DNA of 22,549 nt, taken from Anaerolineae bacterium. Lineage in GTDB: Bacteria > Chloroflexota > Anaerolineae > Anaerolineales > Villigracilaceae. The stretch is from assembly GCA_017303735.1 (NCBI GenBank), contig JAFLCF010000056.1, positions 1 through 22,549 on the forward strand, read 5' to 3'. A program made the translations under genes and the position numbers. Below are positions 1 through 6,862 of this stretch, piece by piece; position 1 is the stretch's first letter; each line of letters starts with the position of its first letter. Below the pieces are notes generated by a model that was not told the origin of the DNA, searched no databases, and saw nothing but the letters and a program-made list of their open reading frames with translations.

Positions 1-70
1 GCGTTCTCTTTTGATTTAATCGCAAATAAAATAAGCCAACTAAGTAGATAATCGAAATAAATTAAAAAAT

Positions 71-173
71 AATATCGTCATTGCGAGGAGGGTGCCCTCC
101 CCGACGAAGCAATCGTATGAGCTAATCATGGGATTGCTTCGCCGCAAGATCGGCGGCTCGCAATGACGATATT
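71..173. repeat. Large nested palindromic repeat (REP/MITE-like), full copy
   Basis: The outer arms 71-87 and 157-173 are perfect 17-bp inverted repeats. The inner arms 105-114 and 132-141 are perfect 10-bp inverted repeats. The left half (77-114) matches 3029-3066 at 35 of 38 positions, so this is a dispersed family and not a chance hairpin. No coding capacity is seen. The element sits in the 211-bp gene-free stretch upstream of the first gene. Confidence 0.85.
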
Positions 174-196
174 CTAACTATTTTTGAACGACCACT

Positions 197-202
197 TATA
201 AT
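197..202 (+). promoter_or_regulatory. -10 box (TATAAT) just before the start codon
   Basis: A perfect TATAAT ends nine bases before the ATG at 212, and no Shine-Dalgarno sequence is present (the bases between are CACCTCACA). If used, transcription would begin at or within a few bases of the start codon, giving a leaderless message. No convincing -35 box lies 16-18 bp upstream. Confidence 0.45.
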
Positions 203-211
203 CACCTCACA

Positions 212-1312
212 ATGAATTCAATCGTGAACATCATCATTTTTATTCTGGGTGCGGGCATCGTCATTGCCACCATATTTTCGGCGATCTCCACCTTTGTCCT
301 TCCGCGTAGTGCGCGCAGCCAATTGAATCGACTCGTCTTTGGTCTAATGCGGCGCTTGATCGAATTTATCATGCGCTTTGCAAAGACCTACGAACAGCGC
401 GATGCCATCATGGCATATTACGCACCGATGGCGCTCATGCTTCTCGTCCCAGTATGGTATGCATTGATCGCGCTCGGCTATTCGCTTATGTATTGGTCGC
501 TGCGTGCAGGTGACTTTTTCTTCGACCTACGCCTGAGCGGATCTTCATTGCTAACCCTTGGTTTTACCGCCCCCGAGAATTATCGGGTGACCCTTCTGGT
601 CTTTTCTGAAGCCATGCTTGGGCTCATCATGGTCGGGTTATTGATCGCTTATCTACCCACCATGTATTCTGCGTTTTCTCGCCGCGAACAGGCAGTCAAC
701 ATGCTGGAAGTGCGTGCAGGCAACCCGCCCAATCCATACGATATGTTGACCCGCTTCCATCGCATCCATGGCTTGGAGAACCTCTCTGAGCTTTGGAAAA
801 CCTGGGAAATCTGGTTTGCCGACGTAGAAGAGAGTCACACCACCCTGCCTGCCCTCGTATTTTTTCGCTCTCCCCGCAGTGATACTTCTTGGGTCACCTC
901 TGCGGGTGCCGTACTCGACTCTGCTGCCATTACCTTGTCTTCCATTGATATTCCGCAAGAAATGTCTGCCGCCTTGTGCATCCGCGCCGGATTTATTTCT
1001 TTTCATCGCATCACCGATTATTTCGATGTTCCACATCCGCACGAGCCGAAATTTCCCGAAACCCCCATCAGCATTACCCGCGCCGAATACGATCAATTGA
1101 TCAATAAACTTGAAGCCGCCGGTCTACCCATCAAAGCAGACCGTGAAAAAGCCTGGCTCGATTTTGCCGGATGGCGGGTTAATTACGACCGCAATTTACT
1201 CGTCCTATGCAGTATGGTCATGGCACCGCCGAACGTACCCTGGTCCAGTGACCGCGCACGGAAGTTTAAAATCCCACCGTTATTTCCGAAGAAAAAGAAA
1301 CATACACATTAA
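212..1312 (+). CDS. Membrane protein with K+-channel-like pore loop
   Basis: A 366-residue protein. Hydrophobic segments lie at about 5-30, 70-98 and 125-150. Between the last two is a pore-helix-like stretch with SSLLTLGFTAPE at about 111-122. This resembles the P-loop and selectivity filter of two-TM potassium channels (usual core T-V/I-G-Y/F-G), but the final glycine is replaced by Thr-Ala, so potassium selectivity cannot be assumed. The remaining ~215 residues look soluble and cytoplasmic and carry no domain I recognise; the C-terminus is very basic (KKKKHTH). The start at 212 has no Shine-Dalgarno but has TATAAT at leaderless distance. The gene stands alone, flanked by repeats and facing the MFS gene. 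It could also be a membrane protein that only resembles a channel. Confidence 0.7.
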   Translation: MNSIVNIIIFILGAGIVIATIFSAISTFVLPRSARSQLNRLVFGLMRRLIEFIMRFAKTYEQRDAIMAYYAPMALMLLVPVWYALIALGYSLMYWSLRAGDFFFDLRLSGSSLLTLGFTAPENYRVTLLVFSEAMLGLIMVGLLIAYLPTMYSAFSRREQAVNMLEVRAGNPPNPYDMLTRFHRIHGLENLSELWKTWEIWFADVEESHTTLPALVFFRSPRSDTSWVTSAGAVLDSAAITLSSIDIPQEMSAALCIRAGFISFHRITDYFDVPHPHEPKFPETPISITRAEYDQLINKLEAAGLPIKADREKAWLDFAGWRVNYDRNLLVLCSMVMAPPNVPWSSDRARKFKIPPLFPKKKKHTH

Positions 1313-1335
1313 TAAAAACATCAATTAAATATAGG

Positions 1336-1411
1336 ACGCTGACAAGCGCGGACCGCGAAGCGCGCGGAAAAGAATTAAAAAAATCTGCGTATTCAGCGTT
1401 TATCCGCGTCC
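1336..1411. repeat. Imperfect palindromic element
   Basis: ACGCTGA (1336-1342) is inverted at 1393-1399. Inside lies a very GC-rich run of alternating CG and GC words (about 1346-1367), followed by an A-rich spacer, and a GCGGAC / CCGCGTCC-like flank closes it. The layout resembles small intergenic palindromes found in many copies per genome, but only one copy is present here. Confidence 0.4.
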
Positions 1412-1423
1412 CATTTGCTCTTA

Positions 1424-1469
1424 AAAACGAACTCACCACGAAACATTAATTTCGGGGTGAGTTTGTTTT
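1424..1469. terminator. Bidirectional intrinsic terminator
   Basis: A 20-bp stem (1424-1443 with 1450-1469) has one mismatch and one G-U pair and closes on a 6-base loop CATTAA. It has A-rich 5' and T-rich 3' flanks on both strands. It lies between the rightward membrane-protein gene and the end of the leftward MFS gene, so it can terminate both. Confidence 0.85.
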
Positions 1470-1487
1470 ATTGTTCTTTATAGTTTA

Positions 1488-2852
1488 CTAGGCAGCATTG
1501 CCGTCATATTTTTTCGCATCAGCAATGGCTTTGTTCACATTTACGAAAGGCAGCAGGATCAAGCCCATGATAAAGAAGAAGATTAACGCCAGGATGGCAA
1601 TGCGCAAATTCCCAAAAATCTGATTCGCCAACCCGAACACCAACGGACCGATCCACGAGGTGCCGCGTTCGCTGATCTCATAAAAGGCGAAGAACTCCGC
1701 CTCCTTGCCATTGGGGATCATTTGAGCAAACAAACTTCGGCTGATGGCTTGCGAACCGCCCATCACCAGCGCAATGAATGCACCGAGAATGAAGAATTCG
1801 GTGGTGACGCTGTCACCTTTCAAACCGCTGTATGCATAGATCACCACGCCAGACCAGATCACCAAGCTGACGATGACCGACTGCTTTGCCCCGATCCACT
1901 TTGCCAGCCTGCCCCAGAGCAATGCCCCAAAGAACGCCAGGAATTGGATCATCAGAATTACAGAGGTCAACGTGGTCTGATCCTGCTCCAAGCCGCCTTG
2001 AATGAGCGGAGCCGCCGCAAAGGTGGCAGCAACTGCGATCACGGTTTGAATGCCGTCGTTATACAGGAAGTAGGCTAAAAGGAACTTCAAGGTCTCAGGG
2101 AAATGTTTTACTTCACCGAAGGTTTTTCGCAGCTGCTTGAAACCGATGCTTGCATAGTTTTCACCTGCAGGCAATGCGCGTGCTGCATGGCGTGGGCGCA
2201 ATCGCGACCAGGTAATAAAAGCAAACCCAAACCACCAAATACCAGCAGAAGCCAGGTTGATACGAACTGCCAGAGAACTTGGCACTCCAATATCTTCACT
2301 AAAAATGAAGAACGCCAAATTTAGCGCCAGCAAAATACCGCCGCCCATATATCCCATTGCCCAGCCATACGAAGAAACATTATCTCGTTCCTCTTCACTG
2401 GCAATATCGGGTAAATAAGCATTATAGAAAACGATGGCAGCACCAAATGCAAGGTTGGCAACAATGAAAAGCACACCACCCAACCACCACAAATTCCCGG
2501 CGACCAGGAACATCAGGATCGTAGCAATCGCACCGATCGTCGCAAAGAGGCGCATCATCGTCTTGCGCAGATGCGAGTAATCTGCAATGGCTCCAAGGAT
2601 CGGGAGGAACAACACTTGCATACCTACTGAGAATGAAATGCAATACGGCAAAAATGAGTCAGGCGCAACGGGAATGCCTAAAAACGAAACCGTTGTTGTC
2701 CCTGCTGCCTCTGCCGCAGTACGCGCCAGGCTTGCCACATACGGACCTAAAAACACCGTCCCCACAGTCGTGCTAAAGGCAGAGTTCGCCCAGTCGTACA
2801 TTGACCAACCAAAGATCTCTTTCCTATCATTGACCATTGCTTCTGTTGCCAT
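1488..2852 (-). CDS. MFS transporter, UMF1/Atg22-like family
   Basis: A 454-residue, strongly hydrophobic protein with about 12 predicted membrane segments. The N-terminal signature YDWANSAF (about 19-26) is typical of the UMF1/Atg22-like branch of the major facilitator superfamily. The loop after the second segment (IADYSHLRK, about 88-96) fits the MFS cytoplasmic loop 2-3 motif. Members are annotated as effluxers; yeast Atg22 exports amino acids from the vacuole. The substrate here cannot be read from the sequence. The ATG at 2852 is preceded by GGAGG with a short 4-base spacer. That Shine-Dalgarno lies in the loop of a small CATGG/CCATG hairpin containing the start codon. A second in-frame ATG lies five codons downstream. 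The gene has its own promoter and terminator. Confidence 0.88.
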   Translation of the reverse strand: MATEAMVNDRKEIFGWSMYDWANSAFSTTVGTVFLGPYVASLARTAAEAAGTTTVSFLGIPVAPDSFLPYCISFSVGMQVLFLPILGAIADYSHLRKTMMRLFATIGAIATILMFLVAGNLWWLGGVLFIVANLAFGAAIVFYNAYLPDIASEEERDNVSSYGWAMGYMGGGILLALNLAFFIFSEDIGVPSSLAVRINLASAGIWWFGFAFITWSRLRPRHAARALPAGENYASIGFKQLRKTFGEVKHFPETLKFLLAYFLYNDGIQTVIAVAATFAAAPLIQGGLEQDQTTLTSVILMIQFLAFFGALLWGRLAKWIGAKQSVIVSLVIWSGVVIYAYSGLKGDSVTTEFFILGAFIALVMGGSQAISRSLFAQMIPNGKEAEFFAFYEISERGTSWIGPLVFGLANQIFGNLRIAILALIFFFIMGLILLPFVNVNKAIADAKKYDGNAA

Positions 2853-2893
2853 GGTTCCTCCATGAGTTTAAGGATACTAAGAGAACACGTGCC

Positions 2894-2922
2894 AGTATAA
2901 GGAGTTTCGATGGGGATGTAAA
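2894..2922 (-). promoter_or_regulatory. Promoter of the MFS transporter gene
   Basis: On the minus strand, -35 TTTACA (2917-2922) is followed by a 17-bp spacer and -10 TATACT (2894-2899). It lies about 42 bp upstream of the start codon and is divergent from the ffh promoter. Confidence 0.7.
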
Positions 2923-2964
2923 GCACCCAGCGTAAATAGGATGTTAACACCCGGCGCTTCCTGC

Positions 2965-2993
2965 TTGACCCTCAACCTGCTACACGCTACAAT
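2965..2993 (+). promoter_or_regulatory. Promoter of ffh
   Basis: -35 TTGACC (2965-2970), a 17-bp spacer and -10 TACAAT (2988-2993). The predicted start near 3000 gives a leader of about 90 bases that contains the palindromic repeat at 3028-3080. Confidence 0.78.
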
Positions 2994-3027
2994 GCATTTC
3001 CTACACTGAAAAGGAATCTTGCTACTA

Positions 3028-3080
3028 TGTCATTGCGAGGAGGATGCTCTCTCCGACGAAGCAATCTCCCCGCAATGACA
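3028..3080. repeat. Palindromic repeat, short copy in the ffh leader
   Basis: TGTCATTGCG (3028-3037) is perfectly inverted at 3071-3080. Bases 3029-3066 match the copy at 77-114 at 35 of 38 positions. This copy lacks the second half of the large element. It ends 11 bases before the ffh start codon and contains the only Shine-Dalgarno-like GAGGAGG (3037-3043) in the leader. Confidence 0.85.
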
Positions 3081-3091
3081 GAAAAATAACT

Positions 3092-4414
3092 ATGTTTGAA
3101 ACTCTTACCGGACGACTCAACCAGATCTTCGACAACCTGCGCAAACGCGGCAAGCTCTCCGAAGCCGACGTAGATGCCGCCATGAAAGAAGTGCGCCTTG
3201 CTTTGCTCGAAGCAGACGTGCATTTCAGTGTGGTCAAAACATTCATTGCCAAAGTGCGCGAGCGAGCCGTCGGCGCAGAAGTTTCGAAGGCGCTTAACCC
3301 GGGTCAGCAGGTCATCAAGATCGTCAACGAAGAGCTCATCGGCACACTCGGCGAACCGGCTCCGCTGAATCTGACCGGACCCAAACCACGTGTCGTGATG
3401 ATGGTCGGTTTGCAAGGGGCTGGTAAGACCACGGTCACTGGTAAACTGGCACGCCTGCTCAAATCCAAAGGCGAGCGCATTTTGATGGTGGCTGGCGATC
3501 CGTATCGTCCTGCTGCTGTCAAACAATTGCAGCAACTCGGTGAGCGTGTGGGCGTGGATGTCGAAGCTGATACGTCCATCACACCGCAAGAACTCGCGAA
3601 GCGCGCAGTAGATAAAGCTGACAAAGGCGGCTACACCCTGGTGTTGGTCGATACAGCCGGTCGGTCGCAGATGGATGCGCAGTTGATGGACGAACTCAAA
3701 GCCATTCATGCCAACGTCAACCCGGTCGATACCCTGCTCGTCATCGATTCCATGATCGGTCAGGAAGCCTTGAACATCGCACAAGGTTTCAAAGAAGCCA
3801 TCAATCTTACAGGGCTCATCCTCACCAAAATGGACGGCGACTCACGTGGTGGCGCGGCGATCTCGATTCGCTCTGTGACCGGCGTGCCGATCAAATTTAT
3901 CGGTACAGGTGAAAAACTCGACGCGCTCGAAACCTACGACCCTTCACGTTTGTCTTCGCGGATTTTAGGCATGGGCGACATGATCGGTTTGATCGAAAAA
4001 GCCGAAGCCATGTTCGACCAGCAGACCGCCGAGAAACAAGCTCAGAAATTAATGAAGGGTCAGTTTTCGCTCGAAGACTGGCTCGAACAGATGAATCAAA
4101 TGAAAAAGATGGGTCCACTCTCGCAAATTATGGAGATGCTTCCCGGGCAAATGGGGCAGGCTGCCCGAGGTATCGACCCGTCACTTGTTGAAAAACAATT
4201 CAAACAATCCGAAGCGATTATCAATTCGATGACCCTGAAAGAACGCCGCGACCCCGACCTCTTAAATGCCTCCCGCCGCCGTCGTATCGCCGCTGGTTCC
4301 GGCATGGATGTGCAGGATGTCAACCGCCTCATCAAGCAATTCCGTGAGGCTCAGAAGATGATGAAGACCCTGCAAAAAACAGGCGGCAAGGGGCTCGGCA
4401 GGCTGTTTGGGTAG
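3092..4414 (+). CDS. ffh: Signal recognition particle GTPase Ffh (SRP54)
   Basis: A 440-residue protein, normal for Ffh. It binds signal peptides on the ribosome together with SRP RNA and docks with FtsY. The N domain is at about 1-95. The G domain follows, with P-loop GLQGAGKT (106-113), DTAGR (187-191) and TKMDGD (245-250). The Met-rich M domain begins at about 325 and includes MKKMGPLSQIMEMLPG. Reading is open upstream to an ATG at 3044, but those 16 codons come from the dispersed repeat. The family N-terminus (MFETLTGRLNQIF) begins at 3092, so I chose that start. It has no clear Shine-Dalgarno (ACAGAAAAATAACT precedes it), which is unusual for an essential gene. rpsP follows after 105 bp. 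Confidence 0.96.
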   Translation: MFETLTGRLNQIFDNLRKRGKLSEADVDAAMKEVRLALLEADVHFSVVKTFIAKVRERAVGAEVSKALNPGQQVIKIVNEELIGTLGEPAPLNLTGPKPRVVMMVGLQGAGKTTVTGKLARLLKSKGERILMVAGDPYRPAAVKQLQQLGERVGVDVEADTSITPQELAKRAVDKADKGGYTLVLVDTAGRSQMDAQLMDELKAIHANVNPVDTLLVIDSMIGQEALNIAQGFKEAINLTGLILTKMDGDSRGGAAISIRSVTGVPIKFIGTGEKLDALETYDPSRLSSRILGMGDMIGLIEKAEAMFDQQTAEKQAQKLMKGQFSLEDWLEQMNQMKKMGPLSQIMEMLPGQMGQAARGIDPSLVEKQFKQSEAIINSMTLKERRDPDLLNASRRRRIAAGSGMDVQDVNRLIKQFREAQKMMKTLQKTGGKGLGRLFG

Positions 4415-4432
4415 GAGAAAACCCCTTTTCTC
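4415..4432. other. Small perfect hairpin after ffh
   Basis: GAGAAAA (4415-4421) and TTTTCTC (4426-4432) flank a CCCC loop, starting at the base after the ffh stop. The stem is A/T-rich with no T-run, so it is at best a weak terminator or an mRNA-end structure. Confidence 0.35.
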
Positions 4433-4441
4433 TGGTAAAAT
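4433..4441 (+). promoter_or_regulatory. Extended -10 promoter of the rpsP operon
   Basis: TGG-TAAAAT (4433-4441) is an extended -10 with no good -35. The downstream bases ACAGCCCGC closely match those after the typA promoter (TGA-TAGAAT-ACTGCCCGC at 16573-16590), which supports the call. The expected leader is about 70 bases. Confidence 0.5.
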
Positions 4442-4519
4442 ACAGCCCGCGATTTCAGCCCGCACACCCCTCTAGTGCCTGTCTGAAACGTAAATAAAAA
4501 TATCAAGGAGTAAGTCAAC

Positions 4520-4861
4520 ATGGTTCGAATTCGTTTACGTCGTATTGGTCTCAAGGGCCAACCCACGTACCGCATTGTCGCTGCGGATAAAGAAGCCCCC
4601 CGCGATGGTCGCTTTTTGGAGATTTTGGGTGTATACAACCCGCGTACCAATCCCGCCACCATCAAGTTAAATGAAGACCGCATCTACCACTGGATGAAGA
4701 ACGGCGCTCAGCCGAGCGAATCGGCGGCGCAGGTCCTCAAGGCTGCTGGTACCCTCGAGCGCTTCGAGCGCTTCAAGAAGGGCGAAACCTTGGAAACCCT
4801 CGTGGCTGAGGCTGCCGCTGCTGAAGCCAAGCGCGCTGCACCGGTCAAAACCCGCAAGTAA
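4520..4861 (+). CDS. rpsP: 30S ribosomal protein bS16
   Basis: A 113-residue component of the small ribosomal subunit involved in 16S rRNA folding and assembly. The N-terminal MVRIRLRRIGLKGQPTYRIV and the stretch DGRFLEILGVYNP (about 31-43) are the bS16 signature. The family core ends near residue 85. A tail rich in Ala, Glu and Lys extends it by about 25 residues, as in several Gram-positive and Chloroflexota homologues. The start has AAGGAG (4505-4510) with a 9-base spacer. It leads the operon rpsP-khpA-rimM. Confidence 0.97.
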   Translation: MVRIRLRRIGLKGQPTYRIVAADKEAPRDGRFLEILGVYNPRTNPATIKLNEDRIYHWMKNGAQPSESAAQVLKAAGTLERFERFKKGETLETLVAEAAAAEAKRAAPVKTRK

Positions 4862-4876
4862 TAAAGTAAGACACAT

Positions 4877-4916
4877 CATTACGGATTACGCAACTGCAAA
4901 TGCGTAATCCGTAATG
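4877..4916. repeat. Perfect 16-bp inverted repeat between rpsP and khpA
   Basis: Bases 4877-4892 are perfectly inverted at 4901-4916 around an 8-base loop ACTGCAAA. Neither strand has a T-run next to the stem, so it is not a normal terminator. Internal words (GTAATCCGTAATGCGTAA) repeat the GTAAT unit. It looks like a mobile palindromic repeat or an mRNA-processing hairpin within the operon. Confidence 0.75.
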
Positions 4917-4936
4917 CGTAAAAGAGGAAATTCTGT

Positions 4937-5170
4937 ATGAAAGACCTTATCGAATATATTGCCAAATCTCTCGTAGATCACCCGGAAGAAGTGATCGTGA
5001 CAGAATCCAAGGGGAATCGTCCGCGCATTGAGTTGAGCGTTGCCAAAGAAGATATGGGACGTGTGATTGGCAAGGGCGGCAAGGTGGCAAATGCCATCCG
5101 CACGCTGTTGCGGGTTGCGGCAGAACGCCAGGGCAAACAAGCCACGTTGGATGTCACGGAACCTTCCTGA
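4937..5170 (+). CDS. khpA: KH-domain RNA-binding protein KhpA
   Basis: A 77-residue single type-II KH domain with the RNA-contacting loop GRVIGKGGKVANAIR at about 41-55. KhpA proteins bind RNA, often as a dimer with KhpB/Jag, and are implicated in cell-envelope or division control and ribosome work in Gram-positive bacteria. The gene's place between rpsP and rimM is the classical one (YlqC in Bacillus). The ATG is preceded by AGAGG (4923-4927) with a 9-base gap. The stop TGA overlaps the rimM ATG by one base, suggesting translational coupling. The operon hairpin at 4877-4916 lies directly upstream. Confidence 0.93.
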   Translation: MKDLIEYIAKSLVDHPEEVIVTESKGNRPRIELSVAKEDMGRVIGKGGKVANAIRTLLRVAAERQGKQATLDVTEPS

Positions 5171-5706
5171 TGACGACTGAACAGAACTCAGGCTCGCCAA
5201 AAGGCGAGTCTATTTATTTGGCGATCGGTTTTTTACGCCGCCCACATGGGGTGCAGGGTGAAATCATCATGGACTTGCACACTGATTTCCCCGAACGCAT
5301 CAAACCGGGACGTAAAGTATATGTCGGTGAAAAGCATGAAGTTTTCACCATAGGGGCTGTCCGCCCGCATTCTACTGGGTTGCTGGTAAAGATACACGGA
5401 TTCGATTCACCCGAAACAGCGGGGCGTTTCCGCAATCAGTGGGTGTACGTCCAATCCAGCGAAGTTCCGGCGCTGCCCGAAGGAAAATATTACAAACACG
5501 AGTTGATCGGTCTTACCGTGATGACGGATGCGAACGATAAGCTCGGTGTCTTGAACGAAGTGCTTGAGACCGGCGCCAATGATGTCTATGTTGTTGTCAA
5601 CGAGGATGGCAAAGAAATCCTGCTTCCGGCTATTGCGGATGTGATTCTTGACGTCAACATGGCAGACCGGGTCATCAAAGTCCATTTGATCGATGGGCTG
5701 ATCTAA
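5170..5706 (+). CDS. rimM: Ribosome maturation factor RimM
   Basis: A 178-residue protein of normal family length that assists 30S head assembly and 16S rRNA processing. The N-terminal RimM domain begins with AIGFLRRPHGVQGEI (about 18-32). A C-terminal PRC-barrel domain starts near residue 97 with YYKHELIGLTV, then LETGANDVYVV (about 134-144) and ILLPAI. The start overlaps the khpA stop (TGATG). The usual next genes trmD and rplS are absent; dprA follows instead. Confidence 0.95.
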   Translation: MTTEQNSGSPKGESIYLAIGFLRRPHGVQGEIIMDLHTDFPERIKPGRKVYVGEKHEVFTIGAVRPHSTGLLVKIHGFDSPETAGRFRNQWVYVQSSEVPALPEGKYYKHELIGLTVMTDANDKLGVLNEVLETGANDVYVVVNEDGKEILLPAIADVILDVNMADRVIKVHLIDGLI

Positions 5707-5727
5707 ATTAAAAACCGAATTGGGGAA

Positions 5728-5736
5728 TGTTACAAT
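5728..5736 (+). promoter_or_regulatory. Extended -10 in front of dprA
   Basis: TGT-TACAAT is an extended -10 that ends eight bases before the chosen dprA ATG. Only a weak TTAAAA (5708-5713) sits at -35 with a 17-bp spacer. The position predicts a leaderless or nearly leaderless dprA transcript. Confidence 0.4.
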
Positions 5737-5744
5737 TTCAAGCC

Positions 5745-6851
5745 ATGGAAGAAAAAAAATACTGGATCGGCTTTAACTTGATCAAAGGCATTGGCGCTGT
5801 GCGCATGCAAAATCTGGTCGCTTATTTTGGCGACCTGGAGTCTGCATGGACTGCCGATGCGCCTGCGTTGATGGAAGCCGGCTTGGGCGCAAAGTTGGTG
5901 GAAAAAGTTCTCGGGGCGAGAAAGCAAGTTGACCTGGACCAGGTCTGGGCGAAGATCGAAGCGCAAGGCATTCACATCCTCACATGGGCAGATGAAGCAT
6001 ATCCCGCCCGATTAAAAGAGATCGATCAGCCGCCGCCGGTTCTTTACATCCGCGGTGAGTATTTGATGGATGACCTGTTTGCGGTCGCCATTGTTGGAAC
6101 CCGAAAAGTCACTCCGTATGGCAGGCAGGTGACGGAAGAGATCGCCTCTTTTCTCGCCGCCAACGGGATTACCGTCATTAGCGGACTCGCCCGTGGAGTC
6201 GATGCCATCGCGCATCATGCGGCGCTGAAAGCAGGCGGGCGGACCATAGCAGTTCTTGGCTCAGGGGTAGATAAAATCTACCCGCCTGAGCATCGTGGGC
6301 TTGCCGAACAAATGATGGCACGGGGTGCAGTGATGAGTGATTATGCCGTAGGCACACCGCCCGATGCTTCGAACTTTCCGCCGCGCAACCGAATTATTTC
6401 CGGCTTGTCGCTGGCAGTTGTGGTGATCGAGGCAGCAGAGACCAGTGGCGCATTGATCACCGCTGAGTTTGCCGCAGAACAAGGTCGCGAAATATTTGCA
6501 GTGCCGGGTAGCATTCTTGCGCCGCAAAGCAAGGGCACGAATAGACTCATCCAAAAAGGTGCGTACCCTTTATTGACCCCGGCGGATCTGATGCAAGCCT
6601 TGGATCTGACCCGGATGGGCGACCATAAAAAGGCGCGTCGGGTTTTGCCATCTGATGAAACCGAGGCACTTGTTTTGAATGTTCTTGGCAGTGAACCTCT
6701 CCATGTAGATGAAATTCGCAATCAAGCCAACCTGCCCATTGAGAAGATTTCTGCCACCCTTACTATGATGGAATTGAAAGGTATGGTCCGGCAGGTTGGT
6801 GGTATGAATTACGTGGCTGTTCGTGAAGAACAGTCTGATTACACAATCTAG
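5745..6851 (+). CDS. dprA: DNA processing protein DprA
   Basis: A 368-residue protein that loads RecA on incoming single-stranded DNA during natural transformation. An N-terminal helical/HhH region (about 1-80) precedes the Rossmann-like DprA core. The core has GTRKVTPYGRQ (118-128), SGLARGVD (146-153), FPPRNRIISG (211-220), SGALITA (234-240) and GTNRLI (264-269). A C-terminal winged-helix domain occupies about 305-360. Reading is open to an ATG six codons upstream (5727), but that ATG overlaps the promoter-like TGTTACAAT and the first residues LQFQA do not fit the family, so MEEKKYWIG at 5745 is preferred. Neither start has a good Shine-Dalgarno. No other competence gene is in the window. 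Confidence 0.94.
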   Translation: MEEKKYWIGFNLIKGIGAVRMQNLVAYFGDLESAWTADAPALMEAGLGAKLVEKVLGARKQVDLDQVWAKIEAQGIHILTWADEAYPARLKEIDQPPPVLYIRGEYLMDDLFAVAIVGTRKVTPYGRQVTEEIASFLAANGITVISGLARGVDAIAHHAALKAGGRTIAVLGSGVDKIYPPEHRGLAEQMMARGAVMSDYAVGTPPDASNFPPRNRIISGLSLAVVVIEAAETSGALITAEFAAEQGREIFAVPGSILAPQSKGTNRLIQKGAYPLLTPADLMQALDLTRMGDHKKARRVLPSDETEALVLNVLGSEPLHVDEIRNQANLPIEKISATLTMMELKGMVRQVGGMNYVAVREEQSDYTI

Positions 6852-6862
6852 GAGGCATCATT

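Noticed and set aside
2987..3784. 265-codon minus-strand reading opposite ffh
   Set aside because: It lies antisense to the well-identified ffh gene, and its peptide shows no domain; long antisense frames arise from the codon bias of ffh.
5727..5744. Upstream ATG of dprA
   Set aside because: It lies within a promoter-like TGTTACAAT and adds residues not typical of DprA.
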